From Agromyces laixinhei (GTDB taxonomy: Bacteria; Actinomycetota; Actinomycetes; Actinomycetales; Microbacteriaceae), in assembly GCF_006337065.1 (NCBI RefSeq), contig NZ_CP040872.1, positions 806,001 through 870,000 of the forward strand: 64,000 nt of DNA. Direction: 5' to 3'. A model generated the notes under the pieces. It was not told the origin of the DNA. It searched no databases and worked only from the letters and a program-made list of their open reading frames with translations. The position numbers and the translations under genes were made by a program. Numbering within the stretch: the first letter of the stretch is position 1; every line of letters begins with the position of its first letter. Of this stretch, positions 33,601 through 43,946 are shown piece after piece.

Positions 33601-34200
33601 GGCGACGATCTGCTCGAGTCGCGCGCGGCGCAGCCGGTAGACGGGGGCGATGTCGGCGAGCCGGTGCACGCTCGTCGAGCCGTCGCCGAGCAGCAGCTCG
33701 ACGGTGTCGGCGACCGGCACGCCCGTGCGCTCGAGTTGCTCGGCGTAGGCGGCGAGCTGCAGCAGTGCGGTGACCCGCGCCCGGCGCGCGAGCTTGGAGT
33801 CTTGCACGAGGTAGCGGCCGTCGGGCTGGCGCACGATGAAGTCGGCGAAGCCGATGAAGCCCTCGTCGGCGAACGTCGCCTGGAAGACGACGGGCGTGCC
33901 GGCGTCGAACGCGGCCCGCGTCGCTTCGACGGCCGCGGCGACGGCGTCGGGGTCGCGCACGTCGGGCCGTTCGATCTCGACGACCCCGTCACCGAGCTCG
34001 GCGCGGTAGGCGTCGAGCACGCGCAGCTCGTGCTGGTCGCCGAGGCGACCCGAACGCTCGAGCATCGCGTCTTCGGGGTCGGGCACCTTCTCGATGCGGC
34101 CGAGCTTCGCGTCGAGGGCGCGGAGGAATGCGAACTCGCACTCGGAGGCCTTCTTCAGGTCGCTCGCGCTCGTGACGACGGAACCGTCAACCAGATACAT
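30637..34200 (-). CDS. TM0106-type RecB-like nuclease fused to RNase H-like and SF1 helicase domains
   Basis: 1187-residue nucleic-acid processing enzyme. N-terminus (1-240): Cas4/RecB-like PD-(D/E)XK nuclease, with QATFADEGFIGFADFIV and YLVQDSKLARRARVTALLQL as the Asp...Asp-Xaa-Lys core. Cys at SECEFAF and RCATCDLEV are left of an iron-sulfur set; the last Cys seems missing. Middle (about 335-560): RNase H-like LFFDFEGDPLYT ... DYNRYDCVSTLRL. C-terminus: Upf1-like helicase with GPPGTGKT, VIDEAGQFSLAST, LLGDPQQLPQV, GTVDKFQGQEA and RLNVAISRAK. It stands alone; role in repair or defence is inference. Confidence 0.88.
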   Translation of the reverse strand: MYLVDGSVVTSASDLKKASECEFAFLRALDAKLGRIEKVPDPEDAMLERSGRLGDQHELRVLDAYRAELGDGVVEIERPDVRDPDAVAAAVEATRAAFDAGTPVVFQATFADEGFIGFADFIVRQPDGRYLVQDSKLARRARVTALLQLAAYAEQLERTGVPVADTVELLLGDGSTSVHRLADIAPVYRLRRARLEQIVADRVAESGPVAWGDPRYSLDGRCATCDLEVQAHRDVLLVAGLRVTQRVALFDAGITTIDELAASAGPVPGVLDATIENLRVQARLQLEAEAAELALDASSLRSPDDPPLPPPVVVRDAPSLAAIPEPDAGDLFFDFEGDPLYTEGASDDWGLDYLFGMVDDAEQFTPLWAHSFAEERVALEQFLELVALRRAAHPHMHIYHYASYERTHLLAMAARHGVGEAAVDQLLADGVFVDLYPIVKRAVRVGSRSYSIKKLEPLYMGTELREADVKSGGDSILEYVRARELAATGGVDPVTGLVGAAAAQHVLDDLADYNRYDCVSTLRLRDWLLGLAREAGVEPVPESLIVAAAKAAGKVYEPTPLAVHLQSVAGPPDDPDRDADHTALALAAAAIDYHDREAKSFWWSHYFRVEQPLEAWEDHRDVLVVDPVTSAVVQRWYREDHHRVDRRQVRLRGRIAPGSKFSVGGEPIALYEPPAPFPSNSLRPGSRAWHSVRVLEVFDDGVLIEETAVAGVEWQELPFAIAPGTPPPAGRQQGAILEWAQHLDRAFPRWPANPSVDVLRRIPPRTRSGNGLAPLGPTHDYVAAVTASLRDLDDSYLAVQGPPGTGKTYLASHVITELVGRHAWKIGVVAQSHAVVENVLDAVVRAGLDPELVAKAPKDAKDPGDHAYTFIAKNGVAEYTAAHDASGYVVGGTAWDFSNDNRVPRGSLDLLVIDEAGQFSLASTIASAVGARNLLLLGDPQQLPQVSQGNHPEPIDTSALGWITDGHDVLPAEFGYFLAESRRMHPAVAGPVSSLSYEGELHSHPAASQRSLDGVAPGVTALPIEHVGNTTSSPEEAAAVVELARSLLGRDWVDGVDSATAGATDAAATARPLTQRDLIVVTPYNAQLTVVRAALDAAGLTEVPVGTVDKFQGQEAAVAIVSLAASSAAAAPRGVEFLLLKNRLNVAISRAKWAAYLLYSPGLLDALPYTPDGVAQLSAFIRLVGVR

Positions 34201-34330
34201 CGTGGCCCCTTCCGCCGCAGGCTCTCACCGTATCGGCGGCGACCGACATGGGAGCCGGCGGCCCGAGAATATAGGATCGACGGTGCCGCTCTGCACGGCC
34301 GACGCACCGAAGCGACGCACGGAGGAATCG

Positions 34331-35359
34331 ATGAGCTGGCGCATGCCGTCCGAGACCGCACCCCACGAGCGCACGTGGATGGCGTTCCCCGTCGCGGGCA
34401 ACGTCGCCGACGAGGCGCCGGGGGGCGTCGAGCGCACATTCGCCGCCTGGGCCGAGGTCGCGAACACGATCGCCGGGTTCGAACCCGTGTCGATTCTCGT
34501 CGACCCGAGCGAGCTCGAGAATGCCGGCCGTCTGCTGGGTCCCGCGGTCGAGATCGTCGAATGCCCGGTCGACGAGTTCTGGATGCGCGACCACGGCCCG
34601 ACCTTCGTCATCGACGATGAGCGCCCCGGCGTGCTCGGCGCGGTCGACTGGACCTTCAACGGCTGGGGCGCACCCGAGTGGGCCCGCTGGGAGAAGTCCG
34701 CCGAGCACGCCCGCTTCGTCGCCGATCGCGTCGGCGCAGAACTCGTCTCGAGCGCGCTCGTGAACGAGGGCGGCGGCATCCACGTCGACGGCGCCGGCAC
34801 GGTGCTGCTCACCGAGACGGTGCAGCTCGATCCGCGCCGCAACCCCTACGCCGACAAGCGCCGCGTCGAGGCCGAGATGGCCCGCACGATCGGGGCCACG
34901 ACGGCGATCTGGCTGCCCCGCGGCCTCACTCGCGACTACGACGAACTCGGCACGAACGGGCATGTCGACATCGTCGCGACCCTCACGTCGCCCGGCCGGG
35001 TGCTCGTGCACTCGCAGCGCGACCCCGAGCACCCCGACTTCGAGGTCAGCCGTGAGATCGCGGCGCTGCTGGCCGAGTCGACGGATGCCGCGGGGCGCAC
35101 CCTCCAGGTCACCGAACTGCCGGCCCCCTCGGTCATCCGCGACGACGAGGGCTTCGTCGATTACAGCTACGTCAACCACCTGGTCGTCAACGGCGGCGTC
35201 ATCGCGTGCGGCTTCGGCGACGACGAAGCGGATGCCGCGGCGCGCGCGATCCTCGAGGCGGCCTATCCCGGCCGGCGCGCCGTCACGGTCGACGCGCGCC
35301 AGATCTTCGCCGGCGGCGGCGGCATCCACTGCATCACGCAGCAGCAGCCCGCCGTCTGA
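34331..35359 (+). CDS. aguA: Agmatine deiminase (peptidyl-arginine deiminase family)
   Basis: 342-residue enzyme converting agmatine to N-carbamoylputrescine and ammonia. Family motifs: CPVDEFWMRDHGPTFVIDD, LVNEGGGIHVDGAGTVLLTE, TNGHVDIVATL, and the catalytic Cys in AGGGGIHCITQQQP. The length is normal. GGAGG lies 5 nt before the ATG. The amidase gene follows 41 bases later across a short CGAA repeat (35368-35383), so the two probably form a putrescine-forming or agmatine-using pair. A small possibility is a related guanidino-substrate deiminase. Confidence 0.9.
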   Translation: MSWRMPSETAPHERTWMAFPVAGNVADEAPGGVERTFAAWAEVANTIAGFEPVSILVDPSELENAGRLLGPAVEIVECPVDEFWMRDHGPTFVIDDERPGVLGAVDWTFNGWGAPEWARWEKSAEHARFVADRVGAELVSSALVNEGGGIHVDGAGTVLLTETVQLDPRRNPYADKRRVEAEMARTIGATTAIWLPRGLTRDYDELGTNGHVDIVATLTSPGRVLVHSQRDPEHPDFEVSREIAALLAESTDAAGRTLQVTELPAPSVIRDDEGFVDYSYVNHLVVNGGVIACGFGDDEADAAARAILEAAYPGRRAVTVDARQIFAGGGGIHCITQQQPAV

Positions 35360-35400
35360 CCCTCGCAACCGAACGAACGAACGAACGGGAGGACGTCGGC

Positions 35401-37128
35401 ATGAGCTTCGATGTGGTCGAGGCGTCGATCGCAGCACTGCGCTCGGGGCTCGAGTCGGGGGCCGCGACATCCGTCGATCTCGTCGAGGCGTATCTCGCCC
35501 GCGTCGCCGCGTTCGACGCGCCCGAGACCTCGACCGCGCTCAATGCGCTCGTGGTGTTGAACCCCGACGCGCTCGCCGAGGCACGTGCCTCCGACGCCCG
35601 TCGCGCCCGCGGCGAGACGCGCGGCCCGCTCGACGGCATCCCGTACACCGCCAAAGACAGTTACCTCGCCGAGGGCCTCACCGCAGCAGCCGGGAGCCCC
35701 GCATTCGAGCACCTCGTCGCCCAGCGCGACGCATTCACGATCGAGCGCCTGCGGGCCGGCGGCGCGGTGCTGATCGGCCTCACGAACATGCCGCCCATGG
35801 CGAACGGCGGCATGCAGCGCGGCGTCTACGGGCGAGCCGAGAGCCCGTACAACGCCGAGTACCTCACCGCCGCGTTCGGCTCGGGTTCGTCGAACGGATC
35901 GGGCACCGCGACGGCCGCGTCGTTCGCGGCGTTCGGCCTCGGCGAAGAGACCTGGTCGAGCGGCCGGGCGCCCGCCTCGAACAACGGGCTCTGCGCGTAC
36001 ACCCCCTCGAGGGGTGTCATCTCGGTGCGGGGCAACTGGCCGCTCGTGCCCACGATGGACGTCGTCGTGCCGCACACGCGCACGATGGCCGACCTGTTCG
36101 AGGTGCTCGACGTGATCGTCGCCGACGACGCCGAGACGCGCGGCGACTTCTGGCGCGTGCAGCCGTGGATCGAGATCCCCGCGGCATCCGCTGTTCGCCC
36201 CGGCTCCTATCTCTCGCTGCTGCCGCGCGCGGGCGCGTTGGCGGGCAGGCGCATCGGTGTGCCGCGCATGTACGTGAACGCCGACCCCGAGGCCGGCACG
36301 GCAGAGCCGGGCCGCTCGCCCGGCATCGGCGGCCCGACCGGGCAGCGCATCGAGACCCGCGGCTCCGTCATGGAACTCTGGGAGGCGGCGCGCCGCGACC
36401 TCGAGTCCGCGGGTGCCGAGGTCGTGCTCGTCGACTTCCCGGTGGTCTCGAACTACGAGGGCGACCGCCCGGGCGCCCCGACGATCGCGACCCGCGGCTT
36501 CGTGAGCCCTGAGTACCTGCGCCGCGAGATCGTCGACCTCTCGGCGTGGGCGTGGAACGACTTCCTCGACGCCAACGGCGACCCCGCACTGTGCGCGCTC
36601 GCCGGCGTCGACGGATCCCGCATCTTCCCGCACCCCGAGGGCGCACTGCCCGATCGGTACACGGGCTTCGACGACGACATCGCCGAGTATCCCGACTGGG
36701 CGCGGGCGCACCCCGGCGCGGCGCTCGCCGACATGCCCGAGCTCGAGGCGGGGCTCCGCGGCCTCGAAGAGACACGGCGGGTCGACCTCGAGCAGTGGAT
36801 GGACGAGCTCGGCCTCGATGCCGTCGCCTTCCCCGCCGTCGCCGACGTCGGGCCCGCCGATATGGATGTCGACGAGGCATCCGCCGATCTCGGCTGGCGC
36901 AACGGTGTCTGGGTCGCGAACGGCAATCTGGTTCCGCGTCACCTCGGCATTCCGACGGTCACGGTTCCGATGGGCGTCATGCGAGACATCCGGATGCCGG
37001 TGGGCCTCACCTTCGCCGGGCGCGCTTACGACGACTCGGCCCTGCTGGCGCTCGCCGCCGCGTTCGAGGCGCTGCCGACCCCGACCGCACGCCGCGTGGC
37101 GCCGCCGCGCACGCCGCGACTGGACTGA
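35401..37128 (+). CDS. Amidase signature family hydrolase
   Basis: 575-residue amidase. The Ser-cisSer-Lys triad region is visible: Lys in GIPYTAKDSYLAEG and the Gly/Ser-rich loop AFGSGSSNGSGTATAASFAA. C-terminal LGIPTVTVPMGVMRDIRMPV is typical. At this length it has an insertion relative to the usual 450-500 residues. GGGAGGA precedes the ATG. Directly downstream of agmatine deiminase, it might hydrolyse N-carbamoylputrescine, a step normally done by a nitrilase-type enzyme; that is inference. It is convergent with the ROK regulator, 6 bases apart. Confidence 0.87.
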   Translation: MSFDVVEASIAALRSGLESGAATSVDLVEAYLARVAAFDAPETSTALNALVVLNPDALAEARASDARRARGETRGPLDGIPYTAKDSYLAEGLTAAAGSPAFEHLVAQRDAFTIERLRAGGAVLIGLTNMPPMANGGMQRGVYGRAESPYNAEYLTAAFGSGSSNGSGTATAASFAAFGLGEETWSSGRAPASNNGLCAYTPSRGVISVRGNWPLVPTMDVVVPHTRTMADLFEVLDVIVADDAETRGDFWRVQPWIEIPAASAVRPGSYLSLLPRAGALAGRRIGVPRMYVNADPEAGTAEPGRSPGIGGPTGQRIETRGSVMELWEAARRDLESAGAEVVLVDFPVVSNYEGDRPGAPTIATRGFVSPEYLRREIVDLSAWAWNDFLDANGDPALCALAGVDGSRIFPHPEGALPDRYTGFDDDIAEYPDWARAHPGAALADMPELEAGLRGLEETRRVDLEQWMDELGLDAVAFPAVADVGPADMDVDEASADLGWRNGVWVANGNLVPRHLGIPTVTVPMGVMRDIRMPVGLTFAGRAYDDSALLALAAAFEALPTPTARRVAPPRTPRLD

Positions 37129-37134
37129 AGCGGC

Positions 37135-38415
37135 TCAGTCGCCGGCGGCCCTGACGCCGGCGGGGCCGGCGCTGACCGTCGGTTGCAGCTCCTCCAGGGC
37201 GCACCATGAGACGCCGAGCTCGGAGCGGAGGGCGAACTGGGCTGCGCCGATGAACGGGAAACCGCCGGCCCTCGAGTATCTGATGCGCACCGTTCGAGTG
37301 CCCTTCGCGGGATACATCTCGAATTCGTCCTGGAGCATCGACAGGTACTCGCCGCCGAGGCTCGGGGCGGAGCCGCCGATGAGGATCTCCTCGGGGTCGA
37401 GCATCGCCGAGAGCATCCGCAGGGCGCGGGAGAGCGCTCTGGTGCCGAGGGCCATGCGATCGTGGGAGTCGCGGGCTGTCGACAGCAGGGCGATCGACGC
37501 ATCGTCGAGGTCGTCGTGGAACCCGTCGCCGAGCATCGCCGTCAACGACGCGGTCGATTCGAGGCATCCGCTCAGCCCGCATCGGCAGAAGGTGCGCTCG
37601 GCCTCGAACACGACCCGCACGTGACCGATCTCGCCGGCACGCCCTGAGAAACCCCGCACGAGGATTCCGCCGACCGTGAGCGCGGAGCCGACGCCCTCGC
37701 CCAGGTGCACGAGGAGGCGTTCGGAGACGGTCTCGCGATCGATCGCAGCGTCGGCCAGCGCCTCTGCGTCGGCGTCGTTCAGCAGGTAGGCGGGAGCGCC
37801 GACGGCGTCTTCGATGATCTGGGCGATCGGCACGCCGCTCCAGCCGAGCTGCACGCTCTCGACGACCACGCCCTGGTCGGATGTGCCGGGCACCTGGATG
37901 CCGATGGCGAGCAGGCGGTGCGGAAGGCCGCCGGTGAGCTCGCGAATGCCCTGCACGATGTCGTCGGCCGACGGCGCCGAGGCGAACGACTTCGTCGTCT
38001 CGGCGACGGTCGTGCCCGTGAGGTCGAGCAGGCCGAGTCGCAGCGAGCGCGCCCGCACCACGACCGCGACGATGGCGAACGTCGACCGGTCCATGCGGAG
38101 GGTCGTCGGTCGCTTGCCGCCGGTGCTCTCAGCGTGCTCGCCGTCGGCCACGAGGCCGAGCGTGATCAGCTCCGCGACGAGCGACGAGATCGTGGCTGAG
38201 GTGAGGCCCGTCCTCCTGGCGATCGACGCGCGAGTCGCGGTGCCGGCGTCGCGGAGCACGTGCTGCAGCACTCGCTGCAGATGCTTCTGGCGCACCGCGG
38301 CCTGCGACTCGAATTGGCCGCCGCGCCCGACCCACATCCGACCGGTGACACCGCCCGGCGAGACCCGCATGCGACCTGCGTCAGGGCTGTCGAGATTGTT
38401 CGCACGACCTGCCAT
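37135..38415 (-). CDS. ROK-family (NagC/XylR-type) transcriptional regulator
   Basis: 426-residue repressor. Residues about 40-100 form a winged helix (RASIARRTGLTSATISSLVA), then a ROK sugar-kinase fold with HLGEGVGSALTVGGILVRGF, RAGEIGHVRV and the zinc motif CRCGLSGCLES. The catalytic Asp region of kinases is not conserved, so it is a regulator rather than a kinase. ATG 38415 has GGAG just upstream. Its sugar ligand and target genes are not evident in the neighbourhood. Confidence 0.87.
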   Translation of the reverse strand: MAGRANNLDSPDAGRMRVSPGGVTGRMWVGRGGQFESQAAVRQKHLQRVLQHVLRDAGTATRASIARRTGLTSATISSLVAELITLGLVADGEHAESTGGKRPTTLRMDRSTFAIVAVVVRARSLRLGLLDLTGTTVAETTKSFASAPSADDIVQGIRELTGGLPHRLLAIGIQVPGTSDQGVVVESVQLGWSGVPIAQIIEDAVGAPAYLLNDADAEALADAAIDRETVSERLLVHLGEGVGSALTVGGILVRGFSGRAGEIGHVRVVFEAERTFCRCGLSGCLESTASLTAMLGDGFHDDLDDASIALLSTARDSHDRMALGTRALSRALRMLSAMLDPEEILIGGSAPSLGGEYLSMLQDEFEMYPAKGTRTVRIRYSRAGGFPFIGAAQFALRSELGVSWCALEELQPTVSAGPAGVRAAGD

Positions 38416-38566
38416 TGATCTCCGACTTCCGCTCCGTGAATGTCTCTCACAATAGTCGCGAGCGGCGGCCTGCGCGCGCCGGCGCAAGCGCTGTTCGGCC
38501 GCCGAGGACCGGCGTGCGATCGCCGGCGAGATCACCTCCCTCGGGCGTGCTCGGCGCGGGGTGCGT

Positions 38567-39235
38567 TCAGAGCGGTCGCGACTCGTCGATCCTGCGGCGC
38601 AGCTCCGCGGGGTTGAAGAGTCGCAGCGCGGTCGACGAGATGATCGTGGCCGGCGCGGCCAGCAACTTCATCGCAACCTCCTCGAGCTCGAAAATCGCCG
38701 CGCCGCCTTTGAGAACATCGGTTTCGACGAGGAACTCGAACTCGTTCGCGGCGTCTCCGGCTCCGAGCGCTCCGAGCACGCGAATCTCCGAGGCGCCGAG
38801 CTTCGCGAACTCGCGGATGATCTCGTTCCGCCGCAGCGCCATTCTCTCCAGGAGCGGGAGCTGGTCGAAGCGCCGACGCTCGCCGCCCTCCGGGCCTTTC
38901 GGCGACGTCCATGCGTTCGACGCCGTCGACGCCGTGGCCGTCGCCGCCGTCGACGCCGTGGCCGTCGCAGCCGTGGACGCCGTCGCCGCCGCGGGCGCCG
39001 TCGCCGCCGCGGGCGCCGTCGCCGCCGTGGACGCCGTCGCCGCCGTGGACGCCGTCGCCGCCGTGGACGCCGTCGACGACGCGGGCGAACTCGGCGAACT
39101 CGGTGCGGCGCGACCCTCGACGAACTCCGCGATGGCCTCGCGTACAACCGATTTCTTCGTGCAGCCGAGGAAGTACGCCAACTCGGCTATGAGCCGTTCA
39201 GTCTGCTCGTCGACCTTGACGGTCTTCTCATGCAT
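38567..39235 (-). CDS. Ribbon-helix-helix protein fused by a repeat linker to a degenerate nucleotidyltransferase domain
   Basis: 222 residues in three parts. 1-42: MetJ/Arc-type RHH DNA-binding domain (KTVKVDEQTERLIAELAYFL, KKSVVREAIAEFVE). 45-107: low-complexity Ala/Thr/Ser linker of hexapeptides (TAATAS) encoded by 18-bp tandem repeats. 126-222: MNT-like domain with RRNEIIREFAKLGASEIRVL; where active MNT enzymes have GSxxxGxxxxxSDxD it reads GALGAGDAANEFEF, so the catalytic residues are lost. ATG 39235 follows GGAGGTGACG; a GTG two codons earlier lies inside that ribosome-binding site. No toxin partner (HEPN) is adjacent. Role unknown; possibly a DNA-binding antitoxin-like regulator. Confidence 0.7.
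   Translation of the reverse strand: MHEKTVKVDEQTERLIAELAYFLGCTKKSVVREAIAEFVEGRAAPSSPSSPASSTASTAATASTAATASTAATAPAAATAPAAATASTAATATASTAATATASTASNAWTSPKGPEGGERRRFDQLPLLERMALRRNEIIREFAKLGASEIRVLGALGAGDAANEFEFLVETDVLKGGAAIFELEEVAMKLLAAPATIISSTALRLFNPAELRRRIDESRPL
38915..39082. repeat. 18-bp tandem repeats inside the RHH-MNT gene
   Basis: About nine imperfect copies of an 18-bp unit close to GCCGCCGTGGACGCCGTC. The unit is a multiple of three, so copy number changes only lengthen or shorten the protein linker. Confidence 0.85.
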
Positions 39236-39311
39236 CGTCACCTCCGTGTCGCCGGTCGCTTCTCTTCACCGTCGGTCGTTGTCTCGTGGCCGGGCGTGGT
39301 TCTCCCTTGAA

Positions 39312-39366
39312 TGTGCCGAGTTCGCCCTTGACTGTGCCGAGTTCGCCCTTGACTGTGCCGATTTCT
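39312..39366. repeat. 21-bp tandem repeat, about 2.6 copies
   Basis: Two full and one partial copy of TGTGCCGAGTTCGCCCTTGA plus C. The core GTGCCGAG resembles the unit of the octanucleotide array just upstream of it, so one may have seeded the other. Confidence 0.8.
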
Positions 39367-39422
39367 CCCCATCGGCTCGTCGGCTCTCGTCGCTCCACAG
39401 CGGTATTCCTTTCAAAGTCACG

Positions 39423-39662
39423 GTGCCGAAGTGCCGGAGTGCCGGAGTGCCGGAGTGCCGGAGTGCCGAAGTGCCGAAGTGCCGAAGTGCCGAAGTGCCG
39501 AAGTGCCGAAGTGCCGAAGTGCCGAAGTGCCGAAGTGCCGAAGTGCCGAAGTGCCGAAGTGCCGGAGTGCCGGAGTGCCGGAGTGCCGGAGTGCCGGAGT
39601 GCCGGAGTGCCGGAGTGCCGGAGTGCCGGAGTGCCGGAGTGCCGGAGTGCCGAAGTGCCGGG
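39423..39662. repeat. Octanucleotide tandem array, 30 units
   Basis: Thirty consecutive 8-bp units, GTGCCGAA or GTGCCGGA, the last being GTGCCGGG. Variant order is one AA, four GA, twelve AA, eleven GA, one AA. No gene is recognised in the 540-base gap around it. The array lies about 190-430 bp upstream of the RHH-MNT start. Because 8 is not a multiple of 3 and no stop appears, both strands give spurious repetitive open frames. Confidence 0.95.
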
Positions 39663-39775
39663 CCTTTCACCGAGACATCCCCCACCCAATCGCGAAGCTC
39701 GCGGGGCGACGTGGGGTTCCGTGAACGAAGTGGAGCGATCGGCGTGTTGTAACGCTGTGGAGGACGAGTGGCGCG

Positions 39776-41392
39776 TCAGCTGACCTCGAACGTGCGCTCG
39801 TGCAGGCCGGTCGCGCCATCAGGCACGGGGCCCTGCCCGCGTGAGGTCTGCACCTCGCCGTCGGCCCCGAGGGCGCGCACGCGCACGGAATGCGAGCCGG
39901 CCGCGGCATCCGCCCATTCGTAGTGCCACTGCACCCAGGTGTCATCCGAGATCGCGGTCGCGAGTTCGGCGGCGCGCCAGTCGCCGTCGTCGATCTGCAC
40001 CTCGACGCCGGCGATGCCGACATGCTGGTGCGACGCGACGCCCGCGATCGTGACGGAGCCCGCTGCGACCGGCCGGCCGTGGCGCGGCACGTCGATGCGG
40101 GACTGCAGCTTGATCGGGCCGCGCTCGCTCCAGCCGCGATCGGTCCAGTAGGCGGTTGCCGCGTCGAAGCGCGTCACTTCGAGGTCGACGACCCACTTGG
40201 TCGCCGAGACGTAGCCGTAGAGCCCGGGCACCACCATGCGCACCGGGAATCCATGCTCGGCGGGCAGCGGCTCGCCGTTCATGCCCACCGCGAGGATCGC
40301 GTTGCGGTCGTCCTGCAGCACCTCGAGCGGCGTCGACGCCGTGAAGCCGTCGACGCTGCGCGAGAGCACCATGTCGGCGTCGGCGGTCGGGCCCGCGCGT
40401 GCGAGCAGTTCGCGGATCGGATAGCCGAGCCACACGGCGTTGCCGATGAGACTGCCGCCGACCTCGTTCGAGACGCATGCGAGGGTCGTGATGCTCTCGC
40501 CGAGCGGGAGGGCGAGGAGCTCGTCCCAGGTGAGGGTGACCTCGCTGCCGACGAGGCCGTGGATGCGGAGCTTCCAGTCGGCTGGGTCGACCGCCGGCAC
40601 TGCGAGCGCGGTATCGATGCGGTAGAAGTCGGCGTTCGGCGTGACGATCGGGGCGAGGCCGTCGATGGCGAGATCGGCGCCCGCCGGCACGGTCGCGGTG
40701 GTCGCGGCCTTGGGCAGGGTGATCGCATCGCGCACCGCGGTCACCGCGCGGGCGCCCGCCTGCAGGGCGTAACCCCCGAGTGCGGCGAGCGCACCGAGTG
40801 CGACGGCGCCGCCGGCCCAGCCGAGGAATCGCCGCCGTCCGACGGTTGCCGCGGTCGGCGCGTCGGCCGCGGGCGCCGGTGCGGGCTCAGTCGTCGGTGC
40901 GGGTGCGGGTGCGGGCGCCGGTGCCGGCTCGGGCGCCGGTGCGGGTGCGAGCTTCCGCAGGAGGAACGCGAGCGCGAGCATCGCCGCGATCGCCGCCACG
41001 GCCGACGGCACGATCGCGAGCATGCCGGCGTTCGCGCGGCTCGCCGCGGCGAACGCGCCGACGACGCCGATGACGGTGATGATCACCATGCCCCACGGCG
41101 ATCGCCGCGACTCGGCCACCCCGGCCACGGCCGCGATGATGAGCAGCACGAGCCCGATGCCGATGAGCAGCGCGGCCTTGTCGCCGGTGCCGAAGAGGTT
41201 GATCGCGGTGTCCTTCGCCCAGGGCGGTGCGAGGTCGATGAGCATCGCGCCGACGACGACGAACGGACCCGAGGTGGGAGCGATGACGGCCGCGACGAGT
41301 TCGCCGACCCCCGCTCCGAGGGCGACGGATGCCACGCCCGCCACGGCGGGCAGCTTCCAGCCGCGGGAGGGGCGGCGAATCTCCACCAGCAT
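39776..41392 (-). CDS. Membrane-anchored molybdopterin oxidoreductase (sulfite oxidase/YedY-like)
   Basis: 538-residue enzyme. Residues 1-145 hold about four membrane helices, 150-185 is a Pro/Ala-rich linker, then RRRFLGWAGGAVALGALAAL is another membrane anchor or a twin-arginine-like segment. The molybdopterin domain follows, with the molybdenum-ligand Cys in TTLACVSNEVGGSLIGNAVW and AEHGFPVRMVVPGLYGYVSA. The C-terminal 110 residues are a Mo-co dimerisation domain. It would act outside the membrane on a sulfite- or sulfoxide-like substrate. TACGCT ends 6 nt before the ATG (leaderless pattern). Confidence 0.88.
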   Translation of the reverse strand: MLVEIRRPSRGWKLPAVAGVASVALGAGVGELVAAVIAPTSGPFVVVGAMLIDLAPPWAKDTAINLFGTGDKAALLIGIGLVLLIIAAVAGVAESRRSPWGMVIITVIGVVGAFAAASRANAGMLAIVPSAVAAIAAMLALAFLLRKLAPAPAPEPAPAPAPAPAPTTEPAPAPAADAPTAATVGRRRFLGWAGGAVALGALAALGGYALQAGARAVTAVRDAITLPKAATTATVPAGADLAIDGLAPIVTPNADFYRIDTALAVPAVDPADWKLRIHGLVGSEVTLTWDELLALPLGESITTLACVSNEVGGSLIGNAVWLGYPIRELLARAGPTADADMVLSRSVDGFTASTPLEVLQDDRNAILAVGMNGEPLPAEHGFPVRMVVPGLYGYVSATKWVVDLEVTRFDAATAYWTDRGWSERGPIKLQSRIDVPRHGRPVAAGSVTIAGVASHQHVGIAGVEVQIDDGDWRAAELATAISDDTWVQWHYEWADAAAGSHSVRVRALGADGEVQTSRGQGPVPDGATGLHERTFEVS

Positions 41393-41512
41393 GCGCACAG
41401 CGTACGCTCGTCGGGCTGCAGCGGCCTGCGAGGCATCCGCTCTGCCGGATGTCACCGCCCCGTGCCAGAATCGTGAGTCGCGGGCGCGCGCCCGCCCGAG
41501 GGGAGCAGCCGA

Positions 41513-43828
<2,316 letters not shown>

Positions 43829-43946
43829 CGTCGGCGCCTGACGACGGCATGCGACGAGGCATCCGCTCGCTCGCGATTCACAGCCCGAAATCAGGTCGAT
43901 CTGCTCTTCGCGCGCGCGTGCGCCCGAAGGGCGTAACGTCGGAATC

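Noticed and set aside
39423..39662. CRISPR array
   Set aside because: The units are contiguous 8-mers without spacers, and there are no cas genes.
39228..39783. Repetitive proteins (GVPECRSA or ALRHSGTP repeats) encoded by the octanucleotide array
   Set aside because: They exist only because an 8-bp unit without stops is open in several frames on both strands; there is no ribosome-binding site or conserved domain.
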